Part shown: positions 1 through 7,361 of the stretch, piece after piece
How positions within the stretch are numbered: position 1 is the stretch's first letter
How the letters are laid out: each line of letters opens with the position of its first letter
IMG/VR virus record: IMGVR_UViG_3300037200_000144
Coordinates: 1 to 48,906 of that record
DNA length: 48,906 nucleotides
Strand: one strand, 5' to 3'
Source of the DNA: a virus
Notes under the pieces: model-generated
Told to the model about the DNA's origin: nothing
Database searches by the model: none
Seen by the model: only the letters and a program-made list of their open reading frames with translations
Translations under genes and position numbers: made by a program

Positions 1-490
1 GGTGAGACCAAGGTCTGCGGTGAGGCCAAGGTCTGCGATAAGGCTGTGGTCTACGGTGAGGCCAAGGTCTGCGATAAGGCCCAGGTCCGCGGTGAGGCCA
101 AGGTCTGCGGTAAGGCCAATGTCTGCGGTGAGGCCAAGGTCTGCGGTGAGGCTGTGGTCTACGGTGAGGCCCAGGTCTGCGATAAGGCTGTGGTCTACGG
201 TGAGGCCCAGGTCTGCGATAAGGCCCAGGTCTGCGGTGAGGCTGTGGTCTGCGGTGAGGCCAAGGTCTGCGGTGAGGCCAAGGTCTGCGGTGAGGCCAAG
301 GTCTACGGTGAGGCCCAGGTCTGCGATAAGGCTGTGGTCTACAGTAAGGCCCAGGTCTGCGGTAAGGCTGTGGTCTGCGGTGAGGCCAAGGTCTGCGGTG
401 AGGCCAAGGTCTACGGTGAGGCCAAGGTCTGCGGTAAGGCCAAGGTCTGCGGTAAGGCCAAGGTCTGCGATAAGGCCCAGGTCTACGGTG
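1..490 (+). repeat. 18-bp tandem repeat array (hexapeptide units)
   Basis: Imperfect 18-bp units of the form GTC-TRC-RRT-RAG-GCY-NNG. Bases 1-119 are identical to 48297-48415, including two rare variants (GAGACC and GTCCGC), which links the two ends of the window. No unit contains a stop in any + frame, so false open frames run alongside. Confidence 0.95.
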
Positions 491-726
491 AGGCCGGACA
501 AACGCTCATCTACATTCAGGGCACCAAATATTTTATCTGCTGCTCGGGGCGTGGAATTGTAACGTCTGGCTGCATCACGAAACCGCTTGCGTGGTGGCTC
601 GAAAATATCGAGCGATGTGCGGAGGAGCATGGTTACACGCCGGACCAACAAAGGGAGTATCGATTGCACGTAGAGCATATCGCGGCCTGGATGCGGATTT
701 TTAATCTTGATAAACCACCTGAATAG
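1..726 (+). CDS. Hexapeptide-repeat protein, C-terminal part (5' end outside window)
   Basis: The frame is open from base 1, so the start lies outside the window. Bases 1-490 encode about 27 hexapeptide units of the form V-[C/Y]-[G/D/S]-[E/K]-A-[K/Q/V], one per 18 bases, the pattern of left-handed beta-helix proteins. The last ~75 residues form a separate C-terminal domain with a GC-x-WWLENIE-like core and a helical YRLHVEHIAAW segment. The same repeat-plus-cap layout occurs in prophage proteins built of xVYGxA units. The gene is most likely the missing 3' end of the truncated gene starting at 47997, if the genome is circular. Function is unknown; a self-assembling or virion-surface scaffold is possible. 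Confidence 0.75.
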   Translation, partial: GETKVCGEAKVCDKAVVYGEAKVCDKAQVRGEAKVCGKANVCGEAKVCGEAVVYGEAQVCDKAVVYGEAQVCDKAQVCGEAVVCGEAKVCGEAKVCGEAKVYGEAQVCDKAVVYSKAQVCGKAVVCGEAKVCGEAKVYGEAKVCGKAKVCGKAKVCDKAQVYGEAGQTLIYIQGTKYFICCSGRGIVTSGCITKPLAWWLENIERCAEEHGYTPDQQREYRLHVEHIAAWMRIFNLDKPPE

Positions 727-743
727 AAAAACCTGGACCCTAA

Positions 744-2024
744 ATGCTCTGCGCCGCCTGCAAAACCGAGTTTCTCTTCAAGACGCCGCCCAAGCGCCAA
801 AACCAACTACCCAAGGGCTGGAAGCGCCGCGGCGAAAACTGTCTTTGCGCCAAGTGCTGGAACGAGGCATACGTCCTGCGGGCGGTGACCTTTCCCGTCG
901 TGGGGCCCGTGGACGCGACCTGGCCGGAGTTCCGCGCGGCCCTGGCGGCCGGCTGGGCGGCATGCACGGCGGCCACGAACTGGATGCTCACGGAGCTGTA
1001 CGCCCGCGACGTCCGCCGGGGCCCGGCGGCGGAAAGCGGCGCGAAGCTGCCGCCCATGCCGAAAATCTATCTCTATCCGGAGGCCCGCAAGAAATTCCCC
1101 CAGCTTCCCTCGCAGACCGTTGCGAGCCTGGAGCACGCCGTTGCCGCCAAGTATCGCGCCAAGCGCTATGCAGTGCTCTGGACCTGCGGGGCGAGCCTGC
1201 CGAACTACCGCTACCCGGCCCCCTTCATCGTGCCCAGCCAGGGCTGGTCCGCCGCCTACGAGGAGAACTCCGCGGGCGAAGGCCAGCGGCCGGTGATTGC
1301 CTGCCGCATCGGCGACCGCCGTTTCACGCTCCGCCTGCGGGGCGGCAAGGAGTTCTATCGGCAACTGGCCGCCTTCCGGCAGATCGTCTCCGGCGCGGCC
1401 GCGGCGGGCGAGCTGGCCATTTATCGCCAGCGGGCCCATGCCGGCGACCACCGCAACGGCGCGGCGGACAAGGATGGCGGCGGCGTCAAACAGCCGTGGC
1501 GGATCGTCGCCAAGCTGGTGGCCTGGGTGCCGCGGGCGGCAAAGCAGGAGGGCACGGGCACGCTCTTCGTGCGGACGGACAAGGACGCGCTGTTGATTGC
1601 CCTGGACGCCAAGGAGCAGCGAATGTGGATCCATAACGCCGATCACATCCGTCGCTGGGTCGGCGAGTATTACCGCAAGCTGAACCGTTGGGCCGACGAC
1701 CAGAAGGCCGAGCAGCGGCCCGTGGCGAGCTTCACCAGCAGGCGCGAGGCGGCCGTTAAAAAGCAGCAGGACCGCATGGACTCGGCCACGCACGAGGCGG
1801 CCGCGCAACTGGTGAATTTCGCCCGGCGGCGGAAGTTCGCCGCGATCAAATACGACGACGCGGAGAAGGGTTTTGCCGGCAAGTTCCCCTGGGACCGACT
1901 GAAGCGGCTGATTGCCGAGAAGGCCGACGCCGCCGGGATTGTAGTAGAATTTGTGGCGAGCAGTGCGGCGGCGCAAGGGGCCCCGGGACCGCTCGCAGAA
2001 ACGCAAGATGAGAAACAGCAATGA
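744..2024 (+). CDS. Miniature TnpB/Cas12-like (type V-U-like) CRISPR effector, probably nuclease-dead
   Basis: A 426-residue protein directly upstream of a CRISPR array; no cas1, cas2 or other cas gene is present. Residues 3-38 hold two CxxC pairs (C3/C6 and C35/C38), probably a zinc knuckle. Residues ~271-290 align with the RuvC-I strand of TnpB/Cas12, but the catalytic Asp position reads Thr278 (Asp279 next to it). A helical arm follows (~300-355). Residues ~356-375 look like RuvC-II, with Asp371 where Glu is expected. A helix and strand at 381-404 match the segment before the zinc ribbon, but the protein stops at 426 without zinc ribbon or RuvC-III Asp. It probably binds crRNA and DNA without cutting, as known for Cas12m. 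Assignment to a V-U subtype is inference. The start follows the upstream stop by 17 bases with a weak ribosome site. Confidence 0.72.
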   Translation: MLCAACKTEFLFKTPPKRQNQLPKGWKRRGENCLCAKCWNEAYVLRAVTFPVVGPVDATWPEFRAALAAGWAACTAATNWMLTELYARDVRRGPAAESGAKLPPMPKIYLYPEARKKFPQLPSQTVASLEHAVAAKYRAKRYAVLWTCGASLPNYRYPAPFIVPSQGWSAAYEENSAGEGQRPVIACRIGDRRFTLRLRGGKEFYRQLAAFRQIVSGAAAAGELAIYRQRAHAGDHRNGAADKDGGGVKQPWRIVAKLVAWVPRAAKQEGTGTLFVRTDKDALLIALDAKEQRMWIHNADHIRRWVGEYYRKLNRWADDQKAEQRPVASFTSRREAAVKKQQDRMDSATHEAAAQLVNFARRRKFAAIKYDDAEKGFAGKFPWDRLKRLIAEKADAAGIVVEFVASSAAAQGAPGPLAETQDEKQQ

Positions 2025-2144
2025 GTTGTGATCAATTGGTCACCGCAAGACCAAGTCGGGCAAGGCCGAACCCTTTACGGGACCGGGGACCGCTCGAAAA
2101 CGCCGTACCAAAAGATGCAGGGATAAAGCCTTACGGCCTCGGCC

Positions 2145-2544
2145 CCTGCGATGCCTGAACTTTGAATCAAGCATCGCGGCTTCACCAGGCTCGACGCCGC
2201 CGCCCAAAGCGCAATCCCTGCGATGCCTGAACTTTGAATCAAGCATCGCGGCGAGCCGATTGACCCGGTTGCCCAACTGCTCTCATTCCTGCGATGCCTG
2301 AACTTTGAATCAAGCATCGCGGCACGGAACGTCAGCAACTTGAGGGCTAAGATCGTTCCCGCCTGCGATGCCTGAACTTTGAATCAAGCATCGCGGGCGA
2401 TTTTACATATTTGCTATTGACAAGGCTGCCACCGCCCTGCGATGCCTGAACTTTGAATCAAGCATCGCGGCTTGTAAACAGTCCGCACATGCCAACCTGA
2501 TATTTCCATCCTGCGATGCCTGAACTTTGAATCAAGCATCGCGG
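2145..2544. CRISPR. CRISPR array: 6 repeats, 5 spacers
   Basis: The repeat is 35 bp (36 if the following base is counted; it is C in five of six copies). It starts CCTGCGATGCC and ends AAGCATCGCGG, with perfect 7-bp terminal inverted arms GCGATGC/GCATCGC. Copies start at 2145, 2217, 2288, 2362, 2436 and 2510 and are identical. Spacers are 2180-2216, 2252-2287, 2323-2361, 2397-2435 and 2471-2509 (36-39 bp). Spacer 5 is the exact reverse complement of 5245-5283 in this genome. Transcription direction is not established; with the effector upstream on +, rightward transcription is the simplest guess. Confidence 0.97.
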
Positions 2545-2643
2545 CGTCAAGTAATGTTTCGGCGGCTTTGTCCGTCAAACTGTACCACTACCGAATCGCA
2601 GACTGCTCTTGATGACCTCGCCCCGGCGCGGTAGGATGAGGGC

Positions 2644-2656
2644 TGATTCAAAATTC
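2644..2656 (+). other. Candidate anti-repeat (possible tracrRNA segment)
   Basis: TGATTCAAAATTC matches the reverse complement of the CRISPR repeat core (GAACTTTGAATCA) at 12 of 13 bases, 100 bp past the last repeat. GATG also occurs just upstream at a similar offset. It lies in the non-coding stretch 2545-2775. No promoter or terminator for a tracrRNA is obvious. Confidence 0.35.
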
Positions 2657-2775
2657 CGTGGAAGGAAGCAAATCACTTGAACCGCCGCCGCTCCCCCTTT
2701 AGCCTCTGATCTCCTTCCACGGGTCTTCGTTGCGCTATCGGGGTGAGCGGAGCGCGGAGCGCGCACGGAGGCCGC

Positions 2776-3582
2776 ATGGCTTGGATAAAAATCGACCACT
2801 GCACCCCCGACAAACCTGAGGTCATCGGAATCGCGGAAGCCCTCGGAATCGACCAAGATGCCGCGTTCGGAAAATTGTGCCGGCTATGGATTTGGGCCGA
2901 CCAACAGACACGAGATGGTAACGCTGGAGGTAACGGTGTCAGCGTTACAAGATCGTTCATTGATCGTTGCACTTGCGCTCCAGGATTCGCGTCCGCGATG
3001 GAGCGCGTAGGATGGTTGGGGGTGTCAGAGGGAAAAATGAGTTTTCCAAATTTCGAGCGACACAATGGCGAAACCGCTAAGCAGAGGGCACTTACGTCAA
3101 AAAGGGTTGAAAAACATCGTGGAAAAAGTAACGCTGTAGGTAACGATCCTGTCGTTACATCAGCGTTACCAGACGGAGACGGAGAACGGAGATTACTACG
3201 TAATCTCCCCGTAGACGGGACGGGGGATTCCGTTGACGTTGACGGGACGGGACGGGACGGTTTTTTGGATGTTGATTGGGAGGAGGTCCGGCGCGAGGCT
3301 CGCAACAAATTCGCCGGCATCCCCATGAAGGCCGCCCAGGACAAAAGCCTAGGTATGAAAACCGTTGCCCTTGTCCACTCAGGGCGCATACCGCGCGCCT
3401 GGTTCGAGTCCGCCATCGAGTCCACAAAGAACCCGAAGCAGCCTCTGAAGAAGCCTCCAGCCGCCTACTTCACGGCCGCCATGAAAAACACCTGCAAAAA
3501 CGGCGGTTTGGATTTCCTGCAGTTGCTGGCGACGCAAAAGATCCCTGCAGAGGTGCTTGACAGAAACGGCGATGGGCGCTAA
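2776..3582 (+). CDS. Replication initiation / replisome organizer-like protein
   Basis: A 268-residue protein. The N-terminal ~110 residues (WIKIDH..., GKLCRLWIWADQQ) resemble the winged-helix N-terminal domain of phage replisome organizers, followed by a KQRALTSKRVEKHR basic segment typical of that family. The middle is low-complexity and charged. The C-terminal part (~170-268) could recruit a helicase loader. Start chosen at 2776 because GGAGG lies 5 bp upstream. No helicase or polymerase follows, so host replication proteins would be used. Origin position is not evident. Confidence 0.6.
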   Translation: MAWIKIDHCTPDKPEVIGIAEALGIDQDAAFGKLCRLWIWADQQTRDGNAGGNGVSVTRSFIDRCTCAPGFASAMERVGWLGVSEGKMSFPNFERHNGETAKQRALTSKRVEKHRGKSNAVGNDPVVTSALPDGDGERRLLRNLPVDGTGDSVDVDGTGRDGFLDVDWEEVRREARNKFAGIPMKAAQDKSLGMKTVALVHSGRIPRAWFESAIESTKNPKQPLKKPPAAYFTAAMKNTCKNGGLDFLQLLATQKIPAEVLDRNGDGR

Positions 3583-3727
3583 AATGACTTCGTTGACCTC
3601 AGCGAGTTTTCCCATGACGACCCAACTTCAAATTCCGAAGCCCGTTGCTTTTGCGGCCCGTTCTCTACATGGGAATCTGGGGTCAACCCGCAGAGGCAGC
3701 GGGCTTCGTCGCTTCAAGGAGGGTAAA

Positions 3728-4291
3728 ATGTCTGGCGTTTCTAAACGCACTCGTTTTGAAGTCTTCAAGCGCGACAAGTTCACCTGCCAGTACTGCTGGC
3801 GAAAACCGCCCGAGGTAATCCTTGAACCCGATCACGTAATCCCGAGTTGCGACGGCGGTTCGGATCACATGGACAATCTCGTCACAGCCTGCTTTGATTG
3901 TAATCGGGGAAAAGCAGGCGTATCTCTGGATTCTTTGCCGCAAACCATTTCCGACAAGATTGCGCAGAAGCTGGAGCTTACTTTGCAGGTGAAAGCTCTC
4001 GACCGACTTCTTAAGCGCGAACGGAAGCAAGAGGACTGTGATATTCACGAAGTCGGAGTCTTTTGGTACAACCTTTTCATGCAGAAAAAGAATGGCTTTG
4101 TTTTCGGGCCTTCCAGGATTCCATCCATCCGACGTTTCTTGCAATCGCTCCACGTCACCGACTTGACTAGATTCGCGGAAAAAGCGATCCAAAAGAGACC
4201 GCCGCGCAACGACGATGATGAGCAGGCGTTTAGATATTTTTGTGGAATTTGTTGGAATAGAATCAAAGGGAAAAACACTCCGACAACTTAG
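3728..4291 (+). CDS. HNH endonuclease
   Basis: 187 residues. The first 70 residues carry a zinc-binding HNH module: CQYCWRKPP, then EPDHVIPSCDGGSDHMDNLVTAC and DCNRGKAG, giving CxxC...DH...N...CxxC. The remaining helical 110 residues are of unknown role. The ATG at 3728 is preceded by AAGGAGGG at good spacing; a longer in-frame reading from 3557 lacks such a site. Bases 3583-3727 between this gene and the previous one show nothing recognizable. It may be a homing endonuclease or a host/phage DNA nuclease. Confidence 0.8.
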   Translation: MSGVSKRTRFEVFKRDKFTCQYCWRKPPEVILEPDHVIPSCDGGSDHMDNLVTACFDCNRGKAGVSLDSLPQTISDKIAQKLELTLQVKALDRLLKRERKQEDCDIHEVGVFWYNLFMQKKNGFVFGPSRIPSIRRFLQSLHVTDLTRFAEKAIQKRPPRNDDDEQAFRYFCGICWNRIKGKNTPTT

Positions 4292-4388
4292 TCGGGTGAC
4301 CCGTGCCGCATGCGCGATTACGCTAAGCAACGAAAGTTGAGGCGTGCTCCGGGGAAAACTTGCGGCGCGGGGATTTTGAAAGCAAAGA

Positions 4389-4625
4389 ATGACCAACGCC
4401 CGAAAACTTCTGCTGCATCTGTTTCGCGCCCACGGCCCGCAAACCGAGCCGGAGGCGAAATGGTGGTTGACCAAATTCAATCTCACGCGCGGACAAGTGG
4501 CATATGCCCTGCGCTCGTTGCGCCGGGAACGTGTCTTGCTTATGGACGGCGCGAAGGTCGGCCCCCGAGGTCGCCTTGTGAAGCGGTGGGCTTTGGCCCC
4601 GTGCCGTCGCAGCGTCGCCAAGTGA
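4389..4625 (+). CDS. Small winged-helix-like protein
   Basis: 78 basic residues. The pattern WWLTKFNLTRGQVAYALRSLRRERVLLMD is that of a winged helix: a recognition helix followed by a wing with a GPRGRLVKRW strand. A DNA-binding regulator is likely but not proven. It is followed 54 bp later by the Holliday junction resolvase gene. No strong ribosome binding site is seen. Confidence 0.5.
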   Translation: MTNARKLLLHLFRAHGPQTEPEAKWWLTKFNLTRGQVAYALRSLRRERVLLMDGAKVGPRGRLVKRWALAPCRRSVAK

Positions 4626-4679
4626 CCCAGCAATTTGGAATCGAGATGAGAGGAAAACTAAAGAGGCGAGGGCCGCAAA

Positions 4680-5201
4680 ATGAAAATTCTCGGAATTGAT
4701 CCTGGCAAAGACGGCTTTCTCTGTCTGCTGAGCAACGGCGATGCGCCTCAGTTTTGGCCTACGCCCACCGTCCGTATAGGCAAGGGGGCAAGCCAAAAAC
4801 GCGACTATAACGTAGCCGCTATGCGGCGGATCATTATCAATTGCTCGCCCGATTGCGTTGTTTTGGAAAAGCAGCAGGCCATGCAGGGTCCCCATGGCCG
4901 AAAGCAAGGCGTGGCTACGACCGGACAAATTATGTATGGATATGGATTGTGGCTGGGGCTCGTCGCCGGGATCGGGTTGCCGTTGCAGACGTGCCACCCC
5001 CGCACGTGGCAGGCGCTAATTCTGAAGGATGTCCAGGGTGTAGACACCAAGGCCCGGTCGATAATCGCCGCCGGCCGATTGTTCCCGACCGTTGACCTGC
5101 GCGCAACCGATCGTTGCCGCACGCCGCACAACGGAAAAGCCGATGCCTTGCTGCTGGCGTATTGGGGCAAGATTGCCGGAATGTTTTGCGAGGCGCGGTA
5201 G
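4680..5201 (+). CDS. RuvC-like Holliday junction resolvase
   Basis: 173 residues with the RNase H-fold resolvase signature: GIDPGKDG with Asp7, VVLEKQQ with Glu63, and TPHNGKADALLLAYWG with His150 and Asp155, the expected acidic residues plus a catalytic His. Length matches bacterial RuvC and phage relatives. It would resolve branched DNA from recombination or replication before packaging. It sits just upstream (3 bp) of a DNA methyltransferase gene and is probably co-transcribed with it. Confidence 0.85.
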   Translation: MKILGIDPGKDGFLCLLSNGDAPQFWPTPTVRIGKGASQKRDYNVAAMRRIIINCSPDCVVLEKQQAMQGPHGRKQGVATTGQIMYGYGLWLGLVAGIGLPLQTCHPRTWQALILKDVQGVDTKARSIIAAGRLFPTVDLRATDRCRTPHNGKADALLLAYWGKIAGMFCEAR

Positions 5202-5204
5202 GCC

Positions 5205-5945
5205 ATGAATCTCGACAGCTACAAATGGGACTGGGTTTCTCCCGATGGAAATATCAGGTTGGCATGTGCGGACTGTTTACAAGTCTTGCCGACGTTAGAG
5301 GCAGAGAGCGTTCATGCCGTGATAACCGATCCTCCGTATGCCATTCCGACGATTGTTGCCTCTGGCAGAAGCAACACGTCGAACCTTGGCGACCTCAGTT
5401 TGATCGAATCGGCTTTCCGGGGTCTGTTCAACGAATGGCGACGGGTTATCGGAGACGCCGGAAGGACTTTTGTGTTTTGCGATGGGGTTTCATATCCGGT
5501 TCTGTTTCGCGCTGTCTATGGAAAACTAGCAACTGCTCTGCTCGTTTGGGCAAAACTTGGAATCGGCATGGGTCGCGAGTTTCGCAAGTCTCACGAATTG
5601 ATCCTACATGCGTGGGCAGCCAAGACACCCATCTTCTCTGACGGGATTGGACGGGCGGACGTGCTAACTTATCCCATGGTGCCAACAGATGAACGGCAGC
5701 ATCCAGCAGAGAAGCCCGCCGACTTGATTGAAGAATTATTGACGGTTTGTGGGCCTATCGTTTGTGATCCGTTCATGGGATCGGGAACCAGCGGAGTTGC
5801 CTGCGTCCGAACTGGTCGGAAATTCATCGGAATCGAAATCAGCGAGGAGTACTTCGATATCGCCGTCAAGCGAATCGAGGCCGAGTTGAACCGACACCCG
5901 CTCTTGGAGCCGAAGCAACCCACCCAGGGGAGCTTGCTGCCGTGA
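5205..5945 (+). CDS. DNA methyltransferase 1 (amino-methyltransferase, DPPY type); self-target of CRISPR spacer 5
   Basis: 246 residues with motif IV DPPY (residues ~43-46) preceding the SAM-binding motif I DPFMGSGTSG near residue 190, the order of class beta N4-cytosine/N6-adenine methyltransferases. The target-recognition region lies between. It ends FDIAVKRIEAELNRHPLL, an end shared with the next methyltransferase and a remnant at 7188-7292. No restriction enzyme is adjacent, so it is an orphan, probably protecting phage DNA or altering expression. Bases 5245-5283 match CRISPR spacer 5 perfectly, so the gene may be repressed by the phage's own effector. Confidence 0.88.
   Translation: MNLDSYKWDWVSPDGNIRLACADCLQVLPTLEAESVHAVITDPPYAIPTIVASGRSNTSNLGDLSLIESAFRGLFNEWRRVIGDAGRTFVFCDGVSYPVLFRAVYGKLATALLVWAKLGIGMGREFRKSHELILHAWAAKTPIFSDGIGRADVLTYPMVPTDERQHPAEKPADLIEELLTVCGPIVCDPFMGSGTSGVACVRTGRKFIGIEISEEYFDIAVKRIEAELNRHPLLEPKQPTQGSLLP
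5245..5283 (-). promoter_or_regulatory. Self-protospacer of CRISPR spacer 5
   Basis: All 39 bases are the reverse complement of spacer 2471-2509. It begins 40 bp after the methyltransferase start codon. Flanks on the - strand, in spacer orientation, are GGCAAGA on the 5' side and CGGG on the 3' side. If the array is read rightward, the crRNA is antisense to the methyltransferase mRNA. Confidence 0.9.
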
Positions 5946-6003
5946 CCCTCGCCACCCTCCTGCGCGACGCCCGCCATGCCTGCCTGCCCTTGGAACCGAT
6001 ACC

Positions 6004-6714
6004 ATGAAACCCACTTGGGAAACAAACGACGGCGCGATTCGCTTGTACTGCGCTGATTGTCTCGACGTACTGCCGACGCTGGGGCCGGTCGATGCGGTGG
6101 TGACTGACCCGCCTTATGGGATGTCGTTTCAGTCAAATTACCGGAAGGTGGCGCACAGCAAGATTGCCAATGATGACACCGACGAGGCGCTGCTTTGGAC
6201 GTGCGCCCTGCAGCCGAGGCACTCGGCCTATGTGTTCTGCAGGTGGGACAACATTGTTGCCGTTCCAAAGCCTAAATCATTGGTCACATGGGTAAAAAAT
6301 AACTGGTCAATGGGCGATTTAGAACACGAGCACGCGCGCCAGACCGAGGTTGCGTTGTTCTATCCGGGGCCGGAGCATGACTTTCCGAAAGGTCGCCCGA
6401 CCGATGTCATCCGCGCGCCTCGGACTAACAACGAGTTCCACCCAACCGAAAAGCCGGTGCAGCTTATGCGCGTCTTTGTCGATTGGACGCGGGGCACCAT
6501 CCTCGACCCCTTCATGGGCAGCGGCACTACGATTGTCGCGTGCATCAGGACCGGACGCCGGGCGATTGGAATTGAGAGAGAGAAAAAGTATTTCGATATT
6601 GCGGTCGAAAGGTGCAAGCGGGAACTGGAAAGATTCCCGTTGTTCACCGAGGAGAAGCCGCTGAAGCAAGGTGTTTTGCTGCCTGATGAATTTTCAAGTG
6701 AGCAGATCGCGTGA
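6004..6714 (+). CDS. DNA methyltransferase 2 (DPPY type)
   Basis: 236 residues with DPPYGMSF near residue 37 and DPFMGSGTTIVAC near residue 166, the same beta-class order as the neighbour at 5205 but with a different central region, so a different target sequence is likely. The end (FDIAVERCKRELERFPLF...GVLLPDE) is homologous to the methyltransferase remnant at 7188. Its last ~24 codons overlap the 3' end of an opposite-strand HNH gene; the final residues SSEQIA are probably supplied by that inserted DNA. Confidence 0.87.
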   Translation: MKPTWETNDGAIRLYCADCLDVLPTLGPVDAVVTDPPYGMSFQSNYRKVAHSKIANDDTDEALLWTCALQPRHSAYVFCRWDNIVAVPKPKSLVTWVKNNWSMGDLEHEHARQTEVALFYPGPEHDFPKGRPTDVIRAPRTNNEFHPTEKPVQLMRVFVDWTRGTILDPFMGSGTTIVACIRTGRRAIGIEREKKYFDIAVERCKRELERFPLFTEEKPLKQGVLLPDEFSSEQIA

Positions 6715-7207
6715 GGCATTGAAGGTTATCACGGTCGTCGTTCAACGAATCAAAATCGCCGTGATGAATGACACATCCCCTAGGCACAGGTCCGAAATGA
6801 GATTCCCAGACAAACACAGAACGAGCCTTCCACGTTCGCGGTTCAGCCGTCTTGACGTAGGCTCGCATCGCGCCTTGTTTGTCTGGGCGAATCCGAACCG
6901 TGCCTACCGGAACCTTGCGATTCGATTCGCAGCCCTTCTTGAACTCGGAACCGGGCGAAAGGTGAATTCCCTTTTTGCCTCTATTCCATGCCTTACTGCC
7001 GGGCTTGAAAGCGTTGGAGGGCGGCAACCCCTCCCGTCGCTTATTGCCTTTCATGGCCGCGCTGACAACGGTAGGCAATCGTTTTTTGGCATGCCAAGAC
7101 CCGCCGCACTTGAACGAACAAAACCGGGCCGTCTTAGCCCGGTAGGCTTTCACCTGGAAAACGCCGCCGCAGACTTCGCATGTTTTTGACTTCGATATCG
7201 CCGTCAA
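6644..7207 (-). CDS. HNH homing endonuclease inserted in the methyltransferase region
   Basis: Read on the - strand. The N-terminal part has a CEVCGG...FCSFKCGG zinc module, then a basic NUMOD-like region. The HNH module at the C-terminal side includes VPRGCVIHHGDFDSLNDDRDNLQCLTR followed by HLKIHQ. No ATG precedes the zinc module near its expected start. TTG at 7207 is used here; the frame stays open to an ATG at 7369, but that part is antisense to the methyltransferase remnant. Its last residues are antisense to the end of methyltransferase 2. Single opposite-strand gene, typical of a selfish homing insertion. Confidence 0.75.
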   Translation of the reverse strand: MTAISKSKTCEVCGGVFQVKAYRAKTARFCSFKCGGSWHAKKRLPTVVSAAMKGNKRREGLPPSNAFKPGSKAWNRGKKGIHLSPGSEFKKGCESNRKVPVGTVRIRPDKQGAMRAYVKTAEPRTWKARSVFVWESHFGPVPRGCVIHHGDFDSLNDDRDNLQCLTRSAHLKIHQAAKHLASAASPR

Positions 7208-7292
7208 GCGTATCCAGGCCGAACTAAACAGATTTCCGCTTTTCGGTGAGGAGCGGAAGCAGAGGCAGGGCGTTTTGCTGCCCGATGAATAG
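7188..7292 (+). pseudogene. Remnant 3' end of a third DNA methyltransferase
   Basis: Encodes a fragment starting DFDIAVKRIQAELNRF and ending GVLLPDE-stop, closely similar to the ends of both upstream methyltransferases. The rest of the gene is missing; the HNH gene abuts it. This marks the other border of the homing insertion or deletion. Confidence 0.8.
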
Positions 7293-7332
7293 CTATGAGG
7301 GCAGCACGGTGAGACATTTACGAAAATTCCCA

Positions 7333-7361
7333 TTGACACAAAAGGATAGTTGTGATACGAT
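7333..7361 (+). promoter_or_regulatory. Sigma70-type promoter
   Basis: TTGACA at 7333-7338, 17-bp spacer, TACGAT at 7356-7361, with TG one base upstream of the -10 (extended -10). It points into the non-coding stretch before the gene at 7626. Confidence 0.75.

Noticed and set aside
707-1636. 309-codon + frame overlapping the effector gene
   Set aside because: Arg/Gly/Pro-rich shadow translation in another frame of the effector gene.
807-2021. 404-codon open frame on the - strand opposite the effector gene
   Set aside because: GC-rich antisense shadow with no domain; the + frame matches TnpB/Cas12 organization and precedes the array.
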